Notes under the pieces: generated by a model
What the model was told of the DNA's origin: nothing
Databases searched by the model: none
Seen by the model: the letters and a program-made list of their open reading frames with translations, nothing else
Source of the DNA: Metallyticus violacea
Lineage: Eukaryota; Arthropoda; Insecta; Mantodea; Metallyticidae
Assembly: GCA_030762175.1 (NCBI GenBank)
Contig: CM060831.1
Coordinates: 3,117,001-3,181,000, forward strand
Direction: 5' to 3'
Length of the DNA: 64,000 bases
Position numbers and translations under genes: made by a program
Shown: positions 22,581-34,666 of the stretch, in pieces
Layout: each line of letters starts with the position of its first letter
How positions within the stretch are numbered: position 1 is the first letter of the stretch

Positions 22581-23788
22581 AAATAACTTCAAAACGTAGT
22601 TGAGTTTGATTAATTGAAAAATGTTCTGGTTAAACTTGGTGCTTTGCAGTTTATTTTTTTAAAAAAAACTTTTAAATAATTCAGTGTTGGAAAGTTTTTT
22701 TAAAAATTCAGTGAAATTATAAAAACCTGGACATTTGCTTACAAGTTTAAAAAATGCAGTGCCTTAACATTATAAAGAACTGGAAATTTTAAGTGGTCGT
22801 GTAGTTTTTGTGTTTCAGAACAATGGAAAATACAAGTAAAATAAAATTAAAATACATTCATATTATCGTAATATTTGTTTCAATGTATTTATTCTACTTT
22901 AGTAAGAGAAACTTGAAAAAAAAAATTCCCTAAAAGTGTTAAAAACTTAATCTTAACATGGTATAAAAACAAATTCAGGGTTTATAAAAACCCAACACTC
23001 CGAGCTGTGCTGATTCATGTCGGTCGATCTCCGTCCGCTCTGTGTGGCACGTAACTATGTTTCAGGTACTCTTGCTATAACATTTTGTGCACATTGTTTG
23101 CAGATTACAACCAGGCATAATTTCTCGCGCTAAAATTTAATTTTACAATATTTTTTAGCTTAATATTATTTCACTGTTCGGAGTATGTGGTTACAATGTA
23201 AAAAACTGCTATTTTGTACATCCGAAAGCTAGGCAGAGCTGAGTCAGCAACATGCTAAGTTAAATTGGGAGAAGAGCGTTTCAGTTTTGTGGGACTATAT
23301 ATGGACGTCCAAATTAATTTTCTAGAACAGCTCTTTACTACTTTTCAAACTAATATTGCAATTGTTTTGGTAACCAACAAGTGGTTTGCAAAGCGGAGAA
23401 AGATATCTTGATTTTCACCAATAAATGTCAAAAAGTAATGCAAATTCTTACCGACATTAACAAAGGCAAAATTCTTCACATTTATGCATTTGCTTTGGAG
23501 TGCTATTCCTCTAATAGAAAAGTATAGAAATCACAAGAAAATGTATTGGTGAGTGAAATGGCATATACCTATGGTATTGCATCAGGAGCATGTGAACTTG
23601 GTCCCGAAGGGCAAGAAAACTCTTAGGAATTCACTGTTTCCGAGAAAAAAACTCGTTTGAGATGCTGAGAGCCCAAGAGAGGGTCGAGCTGTGAGCTTGA
23701 GGAACCTGGGCGAAAACTCATCACATAGAACAAGAAAAATGTCGTTAAAGTCGCATGAACTAACTGGAATATTTTGCACGAAAACATT
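22581..23788. other. No gene recognised
   Basis: AT-rich sequence with several oligo-A stretches. It may include flanks of the hAT relic on its left. No coding block is supported. Confidence 0.4.
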
Positions 23789-24720
23789 CTAAGGGGGGTA
23801 TTCTAAAAGTTTTCGTCCTCACCAAGATAACACAAAGTTTTTTGTTTAAGTTTTTCAACTTAGTCGCCTTATAAATCAAGACATTTAGTCCAGAGACTTT
23901 CCGACCTTTTAATACTCTCAGTAAAATAAGTTTTGCCCGACTGTAAAAAATAAGCGTCTGCCTCGGATCATTTGATGTAAATCTTTTAGTCCACCCAGCC
24001 ATTTCTTCACGCTTGGGAACAAAAAGTAATATGGTGAATGTGGAAGTACTTGGAAGTTTTACAGCAACGATCCTAGACGTTTGTGAAGATGCACTTTCGT
24101 GATGAATGAGGGCTTGCAATTGTGGATATTTAGCTTGAATAGCATTCTTCAGTAGGTCCAATAGTGAAGCGTGATACTGGGTGATGCTTCTGCCCTTCTG
24201 GCGGTAGTCTACGAGCACCACACCATGAGAATCCCAGAAAACAGAAGTCATAACTTTTCCTGCAGATGGGGCCGTTTTTGCCTTCTTTGGTGCACTTTCA
24301 CCTGTTGCCACCCACTGTTTGGACTGCTCCTTCGTCTGTGGTATGTGATGATGAATCCATGTTTCATATACTATTATGAAACGTCGGAGAAACTCACTGG
24401 AACCCATTGAAAACTCTAAACACTCTTGCAAATTATTCATTCCTATGTGTTTGTTAACAAACCCTTCGAACGGAAAGTTTTCTCATAACCAAAACTTTAT
24501 ATGAAATATAGTGGACACGGTGTATTGAGGTCTTTGCAATATCAACCAACTCGCGTGCCTTCAATCAGAAATTATTGAGTTTGGCATTGTGAATATTATC
24601 ACAATCTCGGGGCCTAGCAGTTTTGGGACGCCGTGAGCGTACGTATGTATTCCCACAACTTGTTTTGTGACCTAAGCAAAATGCTGTGCGCTTCTTAGGA
24701 AATATGAGCGTAACCCTGAC
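23789..24720 (-). pseudogene. Mariner transposase relic, family D, copy 1
   Basis: On the minus strand, a helix-turn-helix remnant with VPKLLGPEIVIIF-like sequence and LILQRPQYTVSTIFH (24530-24650) leads into NNLQECLEF (24405-24440). Then come RFIIVYETWIHHHIP (first aspartate replaced by tyrosine), KEQSKQWVATGESAPKKAKT, VFWDSHGVVLVDY, an altered IHHESASSQTSRI (second aspartate replaced by glutamate), MAGWTKRFTSNDPRQ and a decayed C-terminus. The open part at 23760-24440 is 226 codons, the longest in the window, but two catalytic residues are lost. The string ggtattctaaaagttttcg at 23797 is a probable terminal repeat. Confidence 0.9.
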
Positions 24721-25344
24721 TTATTTGAGATGCATAAGCAATGGGTGTTCTGATTGCATTTCTGTTAAATTAAGTTATGGCTCTAATTAAAAGCAAAGTG
24801 TCTGGTATACGAGAATTCTGCTATCTTAGATGCTCGCCTCGCTACTAAGAAAGGAGCTCATGAAGACCTGAACCCGGTGCTTCATAGCCAACACCTCTCT
24901 GCCGTCCCAACGACCCAGAACTAACCTTCCCTAACACAAACAGGGTTACAGCAAGAGGGGAGCCACCCTAGCTGGGAGAGCACAATCAATATAACACTCG
25001 GCCCTACCGTTCCAAAAACATCACCTCAAGTTTCCGATGTGACGCTCAACACCTACCAGCTTCAGTTCAGTTTAAACACTACAAACATTTACAGGTTTTT
25101 CAAACAAAGTAGCACCTGCAATGCAAACATTGCTTTCACATCGTAGAAATTATATTCAACTACTCATGAAGAATTTCTATTGCTAAAATTAAAAATATAT
25201 TTATATAAATTACATAGACTAATTCAATTAAAAGATTTAATTGAATATAGTTGTTCATTGTTTTATAAATGTCATAAATATTTAATTGGTAATGAAATGT
25301 TTTCGTTTTTAAATAAGAATTGCAGTTTTAAGATATTCGCACAA
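24721..25344. other. No gene recognised
   Basis: Includes a GC-richer piece at 24830-25070 (short CCCTAACAC-like and GGGAG strings) with no open frame of note, then very AT-rich DNA. Confidence 0.4.
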
Positions 25345-26585
25345 AAAAAAAAAGGTCCATCACGCAGGAGTTGAGTTAACTAAGCGAATTCTTCAGCAAA
25401 TTGAATAAGTTTAAAAGTGAATATAAAATCCAAATTACCTTAATTAATTAATGAAATGAAATAAGTTATATTATTGAGATTAAACCACAAAAATTAATGG
25501 TATACTATTAATTAAATTAAATATGTGACTACTGATAGACAAAGTTATACTATGTGGGTATTTTTAAAAAATTTAAATGTATTCATGTTTATGAAGTTAC
25601 CCATTTGATATCTTCACATTCTCTTAATTACAGAAAAATACAGAAAATTTCGAGTTACATTCTGTATTTAAGAAGACACTGTTCACATGTTTCAATAAAA
25701 CAGAAACATGTCACTGTTTAAAAACAATTACAATGTAATAAGCAAATAAACACAATCAACAATATATAATCGAAAGCTTCATCGATTTTCATTGACTTTG
25801 AAATTTAATTTAAATGTTTTTGCAGTAAAAACATGTAACGCAAACTTTTTCTGAAGGTTATTACACAGCGCTCTTACATACGGATGTAATTCTCAAACAC
25901 GTAATAGATTAATATTTCACATTTGCTATCTTCGTGACGATTCTTTTGTTAAATATAAAACATATGTAACATTATAAATACATAAGTTTATATGCTGAGT
26001 TAATTTATCTTTTTATTTTAAAACAATTTAGAGAAATTTAACGCAAGAGCACTTTTTAAATTTCGCTTTAACCCCACTCTTTAAATTTCGGTTTTCAGCA
26101 ATACCACTGCTCCTAATGGCCTGATTTCCCTAATTTTCAGGAACTATTTTTCTTATTTTTTTCAATAGCACATGCCGAGTTTACTTTAAAAAAATTTAAA
26201 TTGTGGCCACTAGAGCGATTTTTAAATTTCGCTATAACCTTACTCGGTTTTTAAGTGTAGTCCCACTCCTAAATGCCTGATTGTCCTGTTTTTCAGAAAC
26301 TATTTTATTAATTTATTTTAATGAAACATACCGAGTTTCGTTGAGAAAAAACAAAAATTGCAGCCGCAAGAGCGATTTTTTTTTAATCTTCGTTTTAGGT
26401 TAATCCCCACCTCCAATTGTCCAATTTTGCTGGTTAACGAACTGGGCACATCATTTGTTAATTAATAGTTATATGCCGAATTTCGTTTAGAATAAACCAA
26501 AATTGCGACCGCTAGACCGTTGTCATTTTTGGTACCTAGTACGTAGGGTCGATGGAGATTTGAAGAAAGTTTTCATGGGTACAGA
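25345..26585 (+). repeat. Long non-coding dispersed repeat, copy 1, with about 160-bp internal sub-repeats
   Basis: This block aligns by eye with 60672-61760 over most of its length. Shared strings include taatgaaatgaaataagtta, tatactattaattaaat, tttcgagttacatt, tctgaaggttattacacagc, and atttcacatttgctatcttc. The last third (about 26040-26515) holds roughly three tandem units of about 160 bp. Each contains agagcgatttttaaatttcg-like sequence, a Cccactcctaaatgcctgat-like middle and a cataccgagtttcgttgaga-like end. No open frame is conserved. The class is unknown: it could be the non-coding part of a DNA transposon or a retroelement. Confidence 0.7.
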
Positions 26586-29340
26586 TTTCGCTACAAGCCA
26601 GGAAATCGACTATTTGTACTATAAATTGTATTTTATCAGATGAACAGAAACTGAACCAAAAAGTTTTAAAGAAACAGAAGTTTAGAACATAAATCTTCGT
26701 CAGTGGGAGCTCATCTAACAGCTGAATACATCAATAGAAAGAGGTAGATTGGGTATCTTAAGAATGTGTAGTCATGGGTTTTATATAACATTGTTAAATT
26801 GTACAGTGAACACTTTTTTCTTACTCAAAAGGAATAGATACTAGTGTATAGTATTAGCTCAATACTGATACCCTGTGAATTTCTTTTGTTTCTTTATATG
26901 CAGTCCTTTTTTATTTTATTTTTTTTAAATTTTGTTTATTATGCTACGTATTGAAATTGTTTACGAACTTATTTCTGATAAAGCAAAAATGTATTTTATA
27001 TGACGTGATAAAAATAAAACCCTGCATGCTAATTAATATATTTATGTGTGACGTTTCGGATAATTGAGTATCCCTCCACACAGACAAAGAGAACACTGCA
27101 AAGCAGTCAAATCCGCAACGATCGCTGTGGGTTGAGAAATGAAGCGACGCGGGTTGCAAACCTCTAGTTTGCTGTAAAAGATACTCAGAAATTTTAAATG
27201 TCGTGTAATTCGTGCAGCAAATTTTACTGTTTCATATTTATTGTGTCTGTCAACTAAACAATAACATGGACTTTATCGACGATTTCTGACCCTCATAACT
27301 TATTTTGGAGCTCCAGGACGTTGTGTGTTTTCTGCTACGCTTGAACTCATTGACCCAAAGTCCTTTGCTGTTTTATCTGCCATGAAAAATATGGAAGAAA
27401 AAATTGAATGACCCTACAAATTCCAATCTTATTCATTTTCCACTGTTTAAAGAATGACTTGTGACACATAGAGAATGAACTTTATAAGTTACTTACGAAA
27501 CCATCTTTGTATTATTTGGTTTGCCTCCAGCTTTTCCAGAAGGCTGAAAAATGTTCTTACAGACGAAGAACTAACACAGCTTCAACTATTTTGCAGGTGT
27601 GAAGTGTTTTTACTACTGGTGAACCCCAGGCGGTCAGGCGTGATGCAGTGATAGCATATTTAAAGTAAGAAGAGTTTCATATTGTACATAATGGGAGTAG
27701 AGCAGTTTTCTGAAAAATGTCAAGATGAAGAATTAACAAGCGTTTCGAACATATAAAAGAATTGGATGGACATTCCGAGTGGGAAGTGATGCTGAAGCAC
27801 AAGATGAATGTTAAACAAAGAAAAGGACGGTACTGCATAGCGCTCTGCCTTTGTGCAGGCTGGGCAACCCCCACAAAGTTACACATCTTTCTGAAAATAT
27901 CAGGCAGTCGGTCGATAGTGCCACAATGAACATTAAACTGTCTTTCCAGCAATTAAATAATAACAGCCTCATTCCAAAAGTTAATTAATGCGTTATGAAT
28001 ATTTATTCTGCCATTGTTTCCATTCAATTAATTAGCTGACATACCCAATGACACTTTCCAGCATATTTTCAATGTGGAGACCACGAAAAAGCGTTCGCAC
28101 GTTTCAAATTCATTTTAACACAAGGACTCTTTAGGACTGAACCTGATATACATTTCTAACCTTGGGTTTTATGAAATGGAGCTTCCGAATAGTGCAAAAG
28201 ACCGCGTTTTTCACTGACGTAACAAAGAAAATCCACTCTCAAACTTTTATCCCTTTGCGAAACGTAACCAACACTATTTTACTTTCTGGGTATGAATATT
28301 GATGCCAATTCGCATGTGTAAGTGCAGAAGTGTTTATTCACATTAGATGTAACCACTAACTACTTTAACGATGATATTGCACCACACTTTTCCAAAAAAG
28401 TGACATCTACTGGGAAAGGAGATAAGCGATCAGAAATTTGCAATGAACTATTCTTTCTTTTTGGTTTTAAAGTGTCATTCTTTTTTGAAAAAAGAGAGAG
28501 AAGTTTTTGTTTTCATAAATTGTTAATTCTTTTATATTATAAAAGTCGCCGTACCCATATCCCTGTGTAAATAACTGCTTGCGTGGGCCTGTTATATGGA
28601 ACTTGTACTGCATTTCTCAGTGAAGCTTTCGTTTCATCCTTCTAACACAATGCACTTGATTAGACCTTCCCTGCATCTCGGCAATTAACTGAGCAACAGA
28701 ATGGTTGACTTTCTATTATCTTCCTTTGCTGGGAAACTTTTCAACGTGACCAGCTCACATCCATTCTAAACAGTTTCAATAGCAGCCCCAGGGAGGCTCA
28801 GGGCAAAGTACCAAGAAGAATTAAAATCTCCTTGCTATAAAACAAACGTAAAAATTCATCGTTTACGACAGTGAAATAACGTTAACTTGATGTGTGTGTT
28901 TGGTTTATTTATTTGTTTACTAAAACAGCTTTAAAACAGGAGTTTTAGTTGGTACTTCATATTTTCTTAAAACTTCAGCCAAAACGACACAAAGCCTTTT
29001 CATTATTACGAAAAACAGAGGAGTAAATACGACTAACATGGTGTCAATTCTGAAGTTTGTTGATTTGCTTTTTGAAATGTTTACAATGGATAGTTTTGGT
29101 TTAAATTTGTTTATATTTTTATTTATTTATTTGGCAAGATTTGAGGCCTTGGGGTCTTCTCTTGCACTCTACCAGACGAAAAATACCAGCAAAAATATAG
29201 AGCACAATGTACATAGTTATATAAATACGGAAAATAAAATAAAATTATAAATATATACTGTATGAAAATATTACATATTTTAATGTAGTTAGAAAGTTGA
29301 TAAATAAAGTGTTAGAATTCCAAATATTAAATAATTTTTC
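26586..29340. other. No gene recognised
   Basis: AT-rich. Open frames at 26944-27159 (minus), 27677-27952 (minus) and 28322-28570 (plus) have no known motif. At 27528-27588 the plus strand gives FSRRLKNVLTDEELT, weakly like a hAT C-terminus, but the context does not support it. Confidence 0.4.
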
Positions 29341-29388
29341 TCGAGTACAAGGGGGGAGAGAGGCGGAGGAGCAGAAAATTAAGAGGAG

Positions 29389-29443
29389 GAAGAAGAAGAA
29401 GAAGAAGAAGAAGAAGAAGAAGAAGAAGAAGAAGAAGAAGAAG
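29389..29443 (+). repeat. (AAG)n microsatellite
   Basis: About 18 units of AAG/GAA in an uninterrupted purine tract, preceded by a G-rich purine stretch (ggggggagagaggcggagga, 29351-29370). A similar arrangement occurs at 47805-47897. Confidence 0.97.
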
Positions 29444-29559
29444 CGAGAGAATAACTGTTGTGATTCCTAGAGTTGAGATGAACAATTTAATCTGCGTTTA
29501 AATAGCTTTATTGTTCAACCATATCTGACTACAGGAGGAAGGGAGTTCCAGCTTCATAA

Positions 29560-29926
29560 GACTGACACGCTGAATTAAGTTCAGTATAAATGTGTTCAGT
29601 GACGAGCGATAAACAGTCGAGTCTTATTCTGGATTCGAGGTAGGACCAGGTATACGAAGCGAGAGGCAATATAATGAGGGGTGGAGATACGGAAAATTTT
29701 TAATCGGAGCTAAGGGAATAGTCCTACGTTCTTTTAGAGATAGCCATGGCAGTTGATTAGAGTACAAGACATCGCAATAATCAAAGTGAGGCATTACAAA
29801 CACTTGAATGAGATTCTTTTTGAAATTAAGGGGTCGATCTTTTGCTACATGTTTTAATATGTGAATTAAAGAAAATATGTTGTTGCATATATACTGATAG
29901 CAGTAAACAGAGTGTGTAATGTTCAT
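29560..29926 (-). pseudogene. Non-LTR retrotransposon reverse transcriptase, C-terminal fragment
   Basis: A 100-codon open frame on the minus strand reads NFKKNLIQVFVMPHFDYCDV followed by LYSNQ and SLKERRTI. The pattern L-I-x-x-x-V-x-P-H-F-D-Y-C-D is a strongly conserved part of the thumb region after the reverse transcriptase in CR1/Jockey-like LINEs. The end LRIPGPTSNPE runs into a stop. The catalytic palm (with its double aspartate) is not present, so this is a 5'-truncated piece, as often left by incomplete target-primed reverse transcription. Confidence 0.72.
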
Positions 29927-29967
29927 TTGTTAAGTAGAGAGAGATGAGTTGCTGTGGAAGCAAACTG

Positions 29968-30790
29968 TGGTATGTGGTCAGGAAGTTCCTGTATAAAGAC
30001 TGTTTACAACTGGATTAATGAGATCTGCATACAAGAATGTGACTACTGGTCATCCATCAACATCGCGGTCTCCCAGCAACATTGACGTTATGTGTATATT
30101 ATTTATGGTGGCTGATGGGCATATAACGTTTGATGAACTGGAATGTCAGACAGGCCCCGGCTGTGCATTATTCACGACGATTTGATTATAAAAAAGGTGT
30201 GAGCATATTGCGTTCTACGATATTTGATACAGTCACAGAAGAACAAAAGGATTGAAGTCTGTTGTCGGCTATTGGAAATGCATTATGAAGATCAGGGTTT
30301 TTCGTGACGTAAGTTGTGTTGAACACACCTGAGGAGAAAATTCAACCCATAAAATTAAAACATCAGGTGTCCCCGTGACACGAAATTTCACGCTGCTGCA
30401 TCTGCTGACAAGCACGGCCCGTATTTTGGGACACTTCAGACATACTGCAAATAGACTGGCTTCCTCAAGGAACGACTGTAATTAGCGAGAACATTACAAG
30501 ACTTAGCTTCCAGGAGTGTTCGTCCAACATGACAATGTGCGGCCCCACACCGCAAAGTTGACATCGCTGGAGTTTATTGTTATGACGCACTCATATTCAC
30601 CGATCTCCCTTCGTTAGATAATACCTTATTGAAGGATTCGCTGAGAAGTAAAAAAATTCTGCAACGCTGTTCACGATTGGCAGCGTAGTACTCCCAAACA
30701 AAAGTTTCGCGACGCCATAATGCAAGATGGCAAATGACAGCGGTGCATTGACGTTGGTGGGGAATGTATTGAGAGATGCTGCATAAGTAT
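29968..30790 (+). mobile_element. Mariner family A relic, copy 5
   Basis: It shares with copies 2 and 4 the strings catcgcggtctcccagcaac, tattcacgacgatttgatta, gttcgtccaacatgacaatg, and acgccataatgcaagatggc-like sequence. A second aspartate block remnant is at about 30513-30550 (HDNVRPHTAK-type, read across a frame change). Both terminal repeats are unreadable. The copy runs about 820 bp. Confidence 0.68.
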
Positions 30791-30879
30791 CCCTCTTTCC
30801 ATACAGTCCGGGGTGAGCTTTGGCCTGCCGCATCCTCAAACTCCGTCTTACAACTTACGACTTCTTCATTGATAGAGGG

Positions 30880-31098
30880 AGGAGCATGTGGTTAGCATGC
30901 CAGCACTCCGCAGTTCGTCTATCACGCGACTTTCGTGATCGAACCTCTCCACCATGCAGCTTCCCAGTTGTCCTCACGAGGCTGGGTAGACCCCGTTCCA
31001 GTTCTACTCGACTTAGAAAAATTCCTTAATAGATACCGGGAATGGAACCCGGCCTTCTGACCAGTAGTCAGCAACGCTAATCACTAGACTCAAGGAGA
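30880..31098 (-). repeat. Probable tRNA-derived SINE (third family, single copy here)
   Basis: On the minus strand, a head with A-box-like tgattagcgttgctgac and B box gggttccattcccggtatct (about 31033-31052 in complement) is followed by about 150 bp of body ending in catgctaaccacatgctcct. No second copy is in the window, so the family cannot be checked internally. It could also be a lone decayed tRNA pseudogene with flanking DNA. Confidence 0.5.
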
Positions 31099-32755
31099 TG
31101 GTCTGCATAATTATTAAAATACAAAAACACAATTGCAAATCATTTCCTAGTGTTTCTCATGTTATTGACGTCTACATAAAAACGATTAACAGTTGTCATT
31201 TTGGATTTGACAAATAGAAAGTCGTTAAAAGTCTCTAGTTATGATCCTCAAACTAAAAACTTCGTGCAGAATTAGATAAGATGCGTTCTTTCATCAGCCA
31301 CAGTCTTTTGTTGGTAATGAACTTCCTCCATATGCTTCCAATGTTTCTCACAGCTTGAAGGAGTTAATAAACATTGGCTCCTACTTTTGTTGGACTAGGG
31401 AAATGCCTGTTTTTGTGAATGCAAGGCTATTTCGAAGAAGAGATTTGCTTATTAAGAAGTCGTCGAAGGAACACAGCTGTTTGCCTGAGACCCAGTGGAA
31501 CGGTTGTAGCACGGTCATCATTATGCTATCGATGTCACCAACGGTGTGACATCTCCAGAATTCTGGTGAAGAATTTGTATTAAGCGTTCATCCTATCGAG
31601 CATATAAACTTGCTCTACAAAAACTGTTTAATGTGTTATTTCCAATTATTCGCGTAAACTTTGAAGTTCGTGTTTATCTGTCCAAAAGTAATGTGCATAG
31701 TACCTGTTGTTTCTCTATATCAGTCATTTTGAGAAAGAAGCCATTTCTTGGATGCAGAAAGGGCCGAAAATGACCAGAAGAGCTGATGATAATAACAGCA
31801 ACAGTTGGCATACGGTCAATCCAATCTAGTTCTGCCTTCTGTTCCTCACACCTGCATCCTTTGTTTTTCCTCTACGTCCGCAACTTCCTACAGCGAGTGT
31901 ACATAATGTATGCTAATGCAGGGGAGGGTGGCTAACGGTTTAGGGCGGCGTGCTGGGGAACCCTCCACATCCATCTTTCTGAGTGACACCTTTGGGTAGG
32001 TCGTGAGCACTTATTGCTGAGGTAAGGCTGGTCAGACCCATTTCACTTCACTACAGAAACGTTTTTCGTCTAAATTAACTATACGTTTCTAATGTATCAA
32101 ACCTTATTTGGAGAAGAAACGAAATAATTAAATAAGGGGATAAAGCCAAACGCATGAACAAAATTAAATCTCTTTTAACGCACGCATCATACACTATTTT
32201 AATTTAATCTTTAATTTTTATAATTCAATTAGTACTAGTAAGTTAAACTTATTCCCGTCATTGGTGGGGAAAATAAATTAAAATGTTGTCTTTATTTTGT
32301 TATATTTTTATATATTATACTAAATGAATACAATTATCCATGCTAAAAAAAACTGTAGTATCACTTAAGCACGTGCAATTTTGGGATCAGCTATCATTAA
32401 TATTTTCAGCCTGACATGGTCCCAAGGCTGCCAACTTGGTTACTTGTGCACGTAAATGTTACAAGTCATTTAAAAGTATTATGTAATATCACTATGACCT
32501 GATTTTGAAATCACGCGAGGAGTATAAAAATTAAAAAAAAATGTAGAAAATTGTTATCGTCTAAATAAAACCATCATCATCACGCCCCACATTAGGCCAT
32601 TGTCAACATGCAAGTGTGTGCTTTTATTTTGAGATTCTTTACACTTGTTTCACGTGTAACATGCACATGTTTATATTTGTTCATTTTACGTATATGAGTG
32701 TGCATTTGCTGGTTTTGAAGCAAATGTTACATATTCAATTTAAAAAAACTGTTTT
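31099..32755. other. No gene recognised
   Basis: A minus-strand open stretch at about 31395-31560 (…IDSIMMTVLQPFHWVSG…) looks protein-like in composition but matches nothing I can name and has no clear splice sites. An A-box-like string (ggtggctaacggtttagggc) at 31927-31946 has no B box. The rest is AT-rich. Confidence 0.35.
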
Positions 32756-33010
32756 TTTAATTGATTTATTTATGGACGCTCTTTAACATCTCAGGTCATA
32801 AGCGTCCCATTCAACTCTGGGCCTGAAACGGCTGACAAATTTTGCTCAGAGGCCTCTCTTTCAGGCTTGAGGTTCTTTGTCGTGCCGTAAATGTACGACA
32901 CGGGACCCACGGCTTTACTTCCCTTCCGAAGGAAGCCATACTTAGGATTTTTACGCCCGAAAAAATCCATCGGTTCTGGCCGGGTTCGAACCCGCGATCT
33001 TGGGTATAGG
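32756..33010 (-). mobile_element. SINE family 1 copy, 5'-truncated
   Basis: In minus orientation, tail ggacgctctttaacatctca at the left. The body is well preserved (tcttactt is replaced by tttacttcccttccgaagga here), and the B box complement is ggccgggttcgaacccgcga at about 32979-32998. The element stops before the A box, so the first 25-30 bases of the head are missing, replaced by an A run at 33014-33023. Loss of the A box would silence its polymerase III promoter. Confidence 0.9.
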
Positions 33011-33179
33011 AGAAAAAAAAAACACTGACACTCAGTAACTACGACACTTAATGACATTTTGTCGGACTGCTCTCTAATTAGCTGAGAAAAGAGCAGAACT
33101 GGCCAGTAAATAAAATAAGACAAGTTTAATTTCATAAGCAAATTCTGAAAATTGCTTTAATTTATAGCATTTGAGACAG

Positions 33180-33264
33180 CAAGTGAAATGAGTCCGGTGT
33201 CTGTGGTGAGGTGAAAATTCGAAAACATTACTTAAGCGGTCTCAGTTCGAACCCCGGCCAAATG
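33180..33264 (+). repeat. tRNA-like segment with a B box
   Basis: The string cagttcgaaccccggccaaa (33249-33268) is a good B box, and a GGTGAGGTGAAAATTC-like piece about 40 bases upstream is a poor A box. Probably the head of an old SINE. Too decayed to be a tRNA gene. Confidence 0.4.
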
Positions 33265-34561
33265 TACTTTTACAATAAGCTAACGATGAATTACAGAGTC
33301 AACTTTTCCTGTCAAAGCCTGCTGTAACATAAAGTGCATGCTGATAAAACACGTTTCGCGGGCATGCCCCCCTTCTTAGTCACCTTTTAAATGTTTCATT
33401 TAAATGTACAGTACCAGCTTTCATTTACTTCTCACGACACAATGAAGTTTGTGAAGATACATTTTTGCGACAATATTGTGACTTTTACACGTGGTAGCGT
33501 TTTGGAGCAAACAGCTGGAGGTTTAGCCTTGACCTCGAGATGCTGGCTGGCTTGGCCGGCTCTCTGTGAATCTCTCTCTCTCTCTGCTTTCATTGTGGGA
33601 CGTTTTCCATCTTGCCGATCGATTCCTAGTGCACGGTGGAACGTTTTACGTTGTTGCTGCTAATTTTTCTCCTTCGATGCCAAACACAGCTGGCCAATGA
33701 CCTAACGTATGTTTGTGATTCCGTAAATTTAAATTTGCAACTCGACAGTAGCAAGCGAGTTTACAAATAACAGCAAAATTAACCAAAACGTTGGGATCGC
33801 GAATGGTACAAGAGCACTTGTTCTCCATAGTCCAAAAATACCTAAACATACCACGCAGATGCTGCTTTTTATATTAAAACCAAAAGGAAGAAATGCACCA
33901 TTAATTACTGTGCGTGCTTACAATGACAGGCTTAAATATGGATCAAACGCAGGTACTTTTGTAAAATTATTTATACTTATTGCAGTGTTTTATTTCTTAA
34001 TTTACGAAACTTATATTTCAAACAACAATCCTAAAAATCGCCATTATTTTCTTCTGGTTTGTGAACTATTTCTAAAAAATACATGTATGTAATTTAGTAC
34101 AATGAATCAAATGTCAGTTTACATGTTCAGAAAATATCAAAACCACATCTGACTCGTGACGACTAGATCATCATGCGGAGAACAAGGTTCCATTCTTTAA
34201 TGAAATTTGCCCCCGACTTCCGACCAAGGATGGCACACGAGTGTTGGATGAAATTAACTCTGAACTGCGTACTGCTTACTCCGAAGTTTGTATCCCAGTT
34301 CATCAAAACGTAGAGCAGTGTGTGGCTGAGCACATCTCTTTCAAGTTTTCACCGATAAGCCTAGCACAAACGACCACATGCACGCAAATGCCTTCACGTA
34401 AGGAATTCCGAAAGGCGCTCCTGAGGATATATAAGCTCATAAGTCCATCTGAACTTTCCTCTTTGCTTCATTGTTCTGTCTGATATTCATGTGTGGGCTT
34501 CTTACCGGCCTCCTCCAGTCTGAACCTGCAGCATCAGAAATCTGTTACCGATGACGTCTTT
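33265..34561. other. No gene recognised
   Basis: A short (CT) run at 33570-33585. Open frames at 33391-33663, 33859-34092 and 34241-34483 (all plus) show no known motif. Confidence 0.4.
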
Positions 34562-34600
34562 TACAAGGCGGGATGATAAGTCTGGTAAAAAACATATATA

Positions 34601-34666
<66 letters not shown>

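Noticed and set aside
27528..27600. FSRRLKNVLTDEELT as a hAT C-terminus
   Set aside because: The VERSFS core is missing and no other hAT block surrounds it.
31920..31990. tRNA-like A box string
   Set aside because: No B box at the right distance and no second copy.
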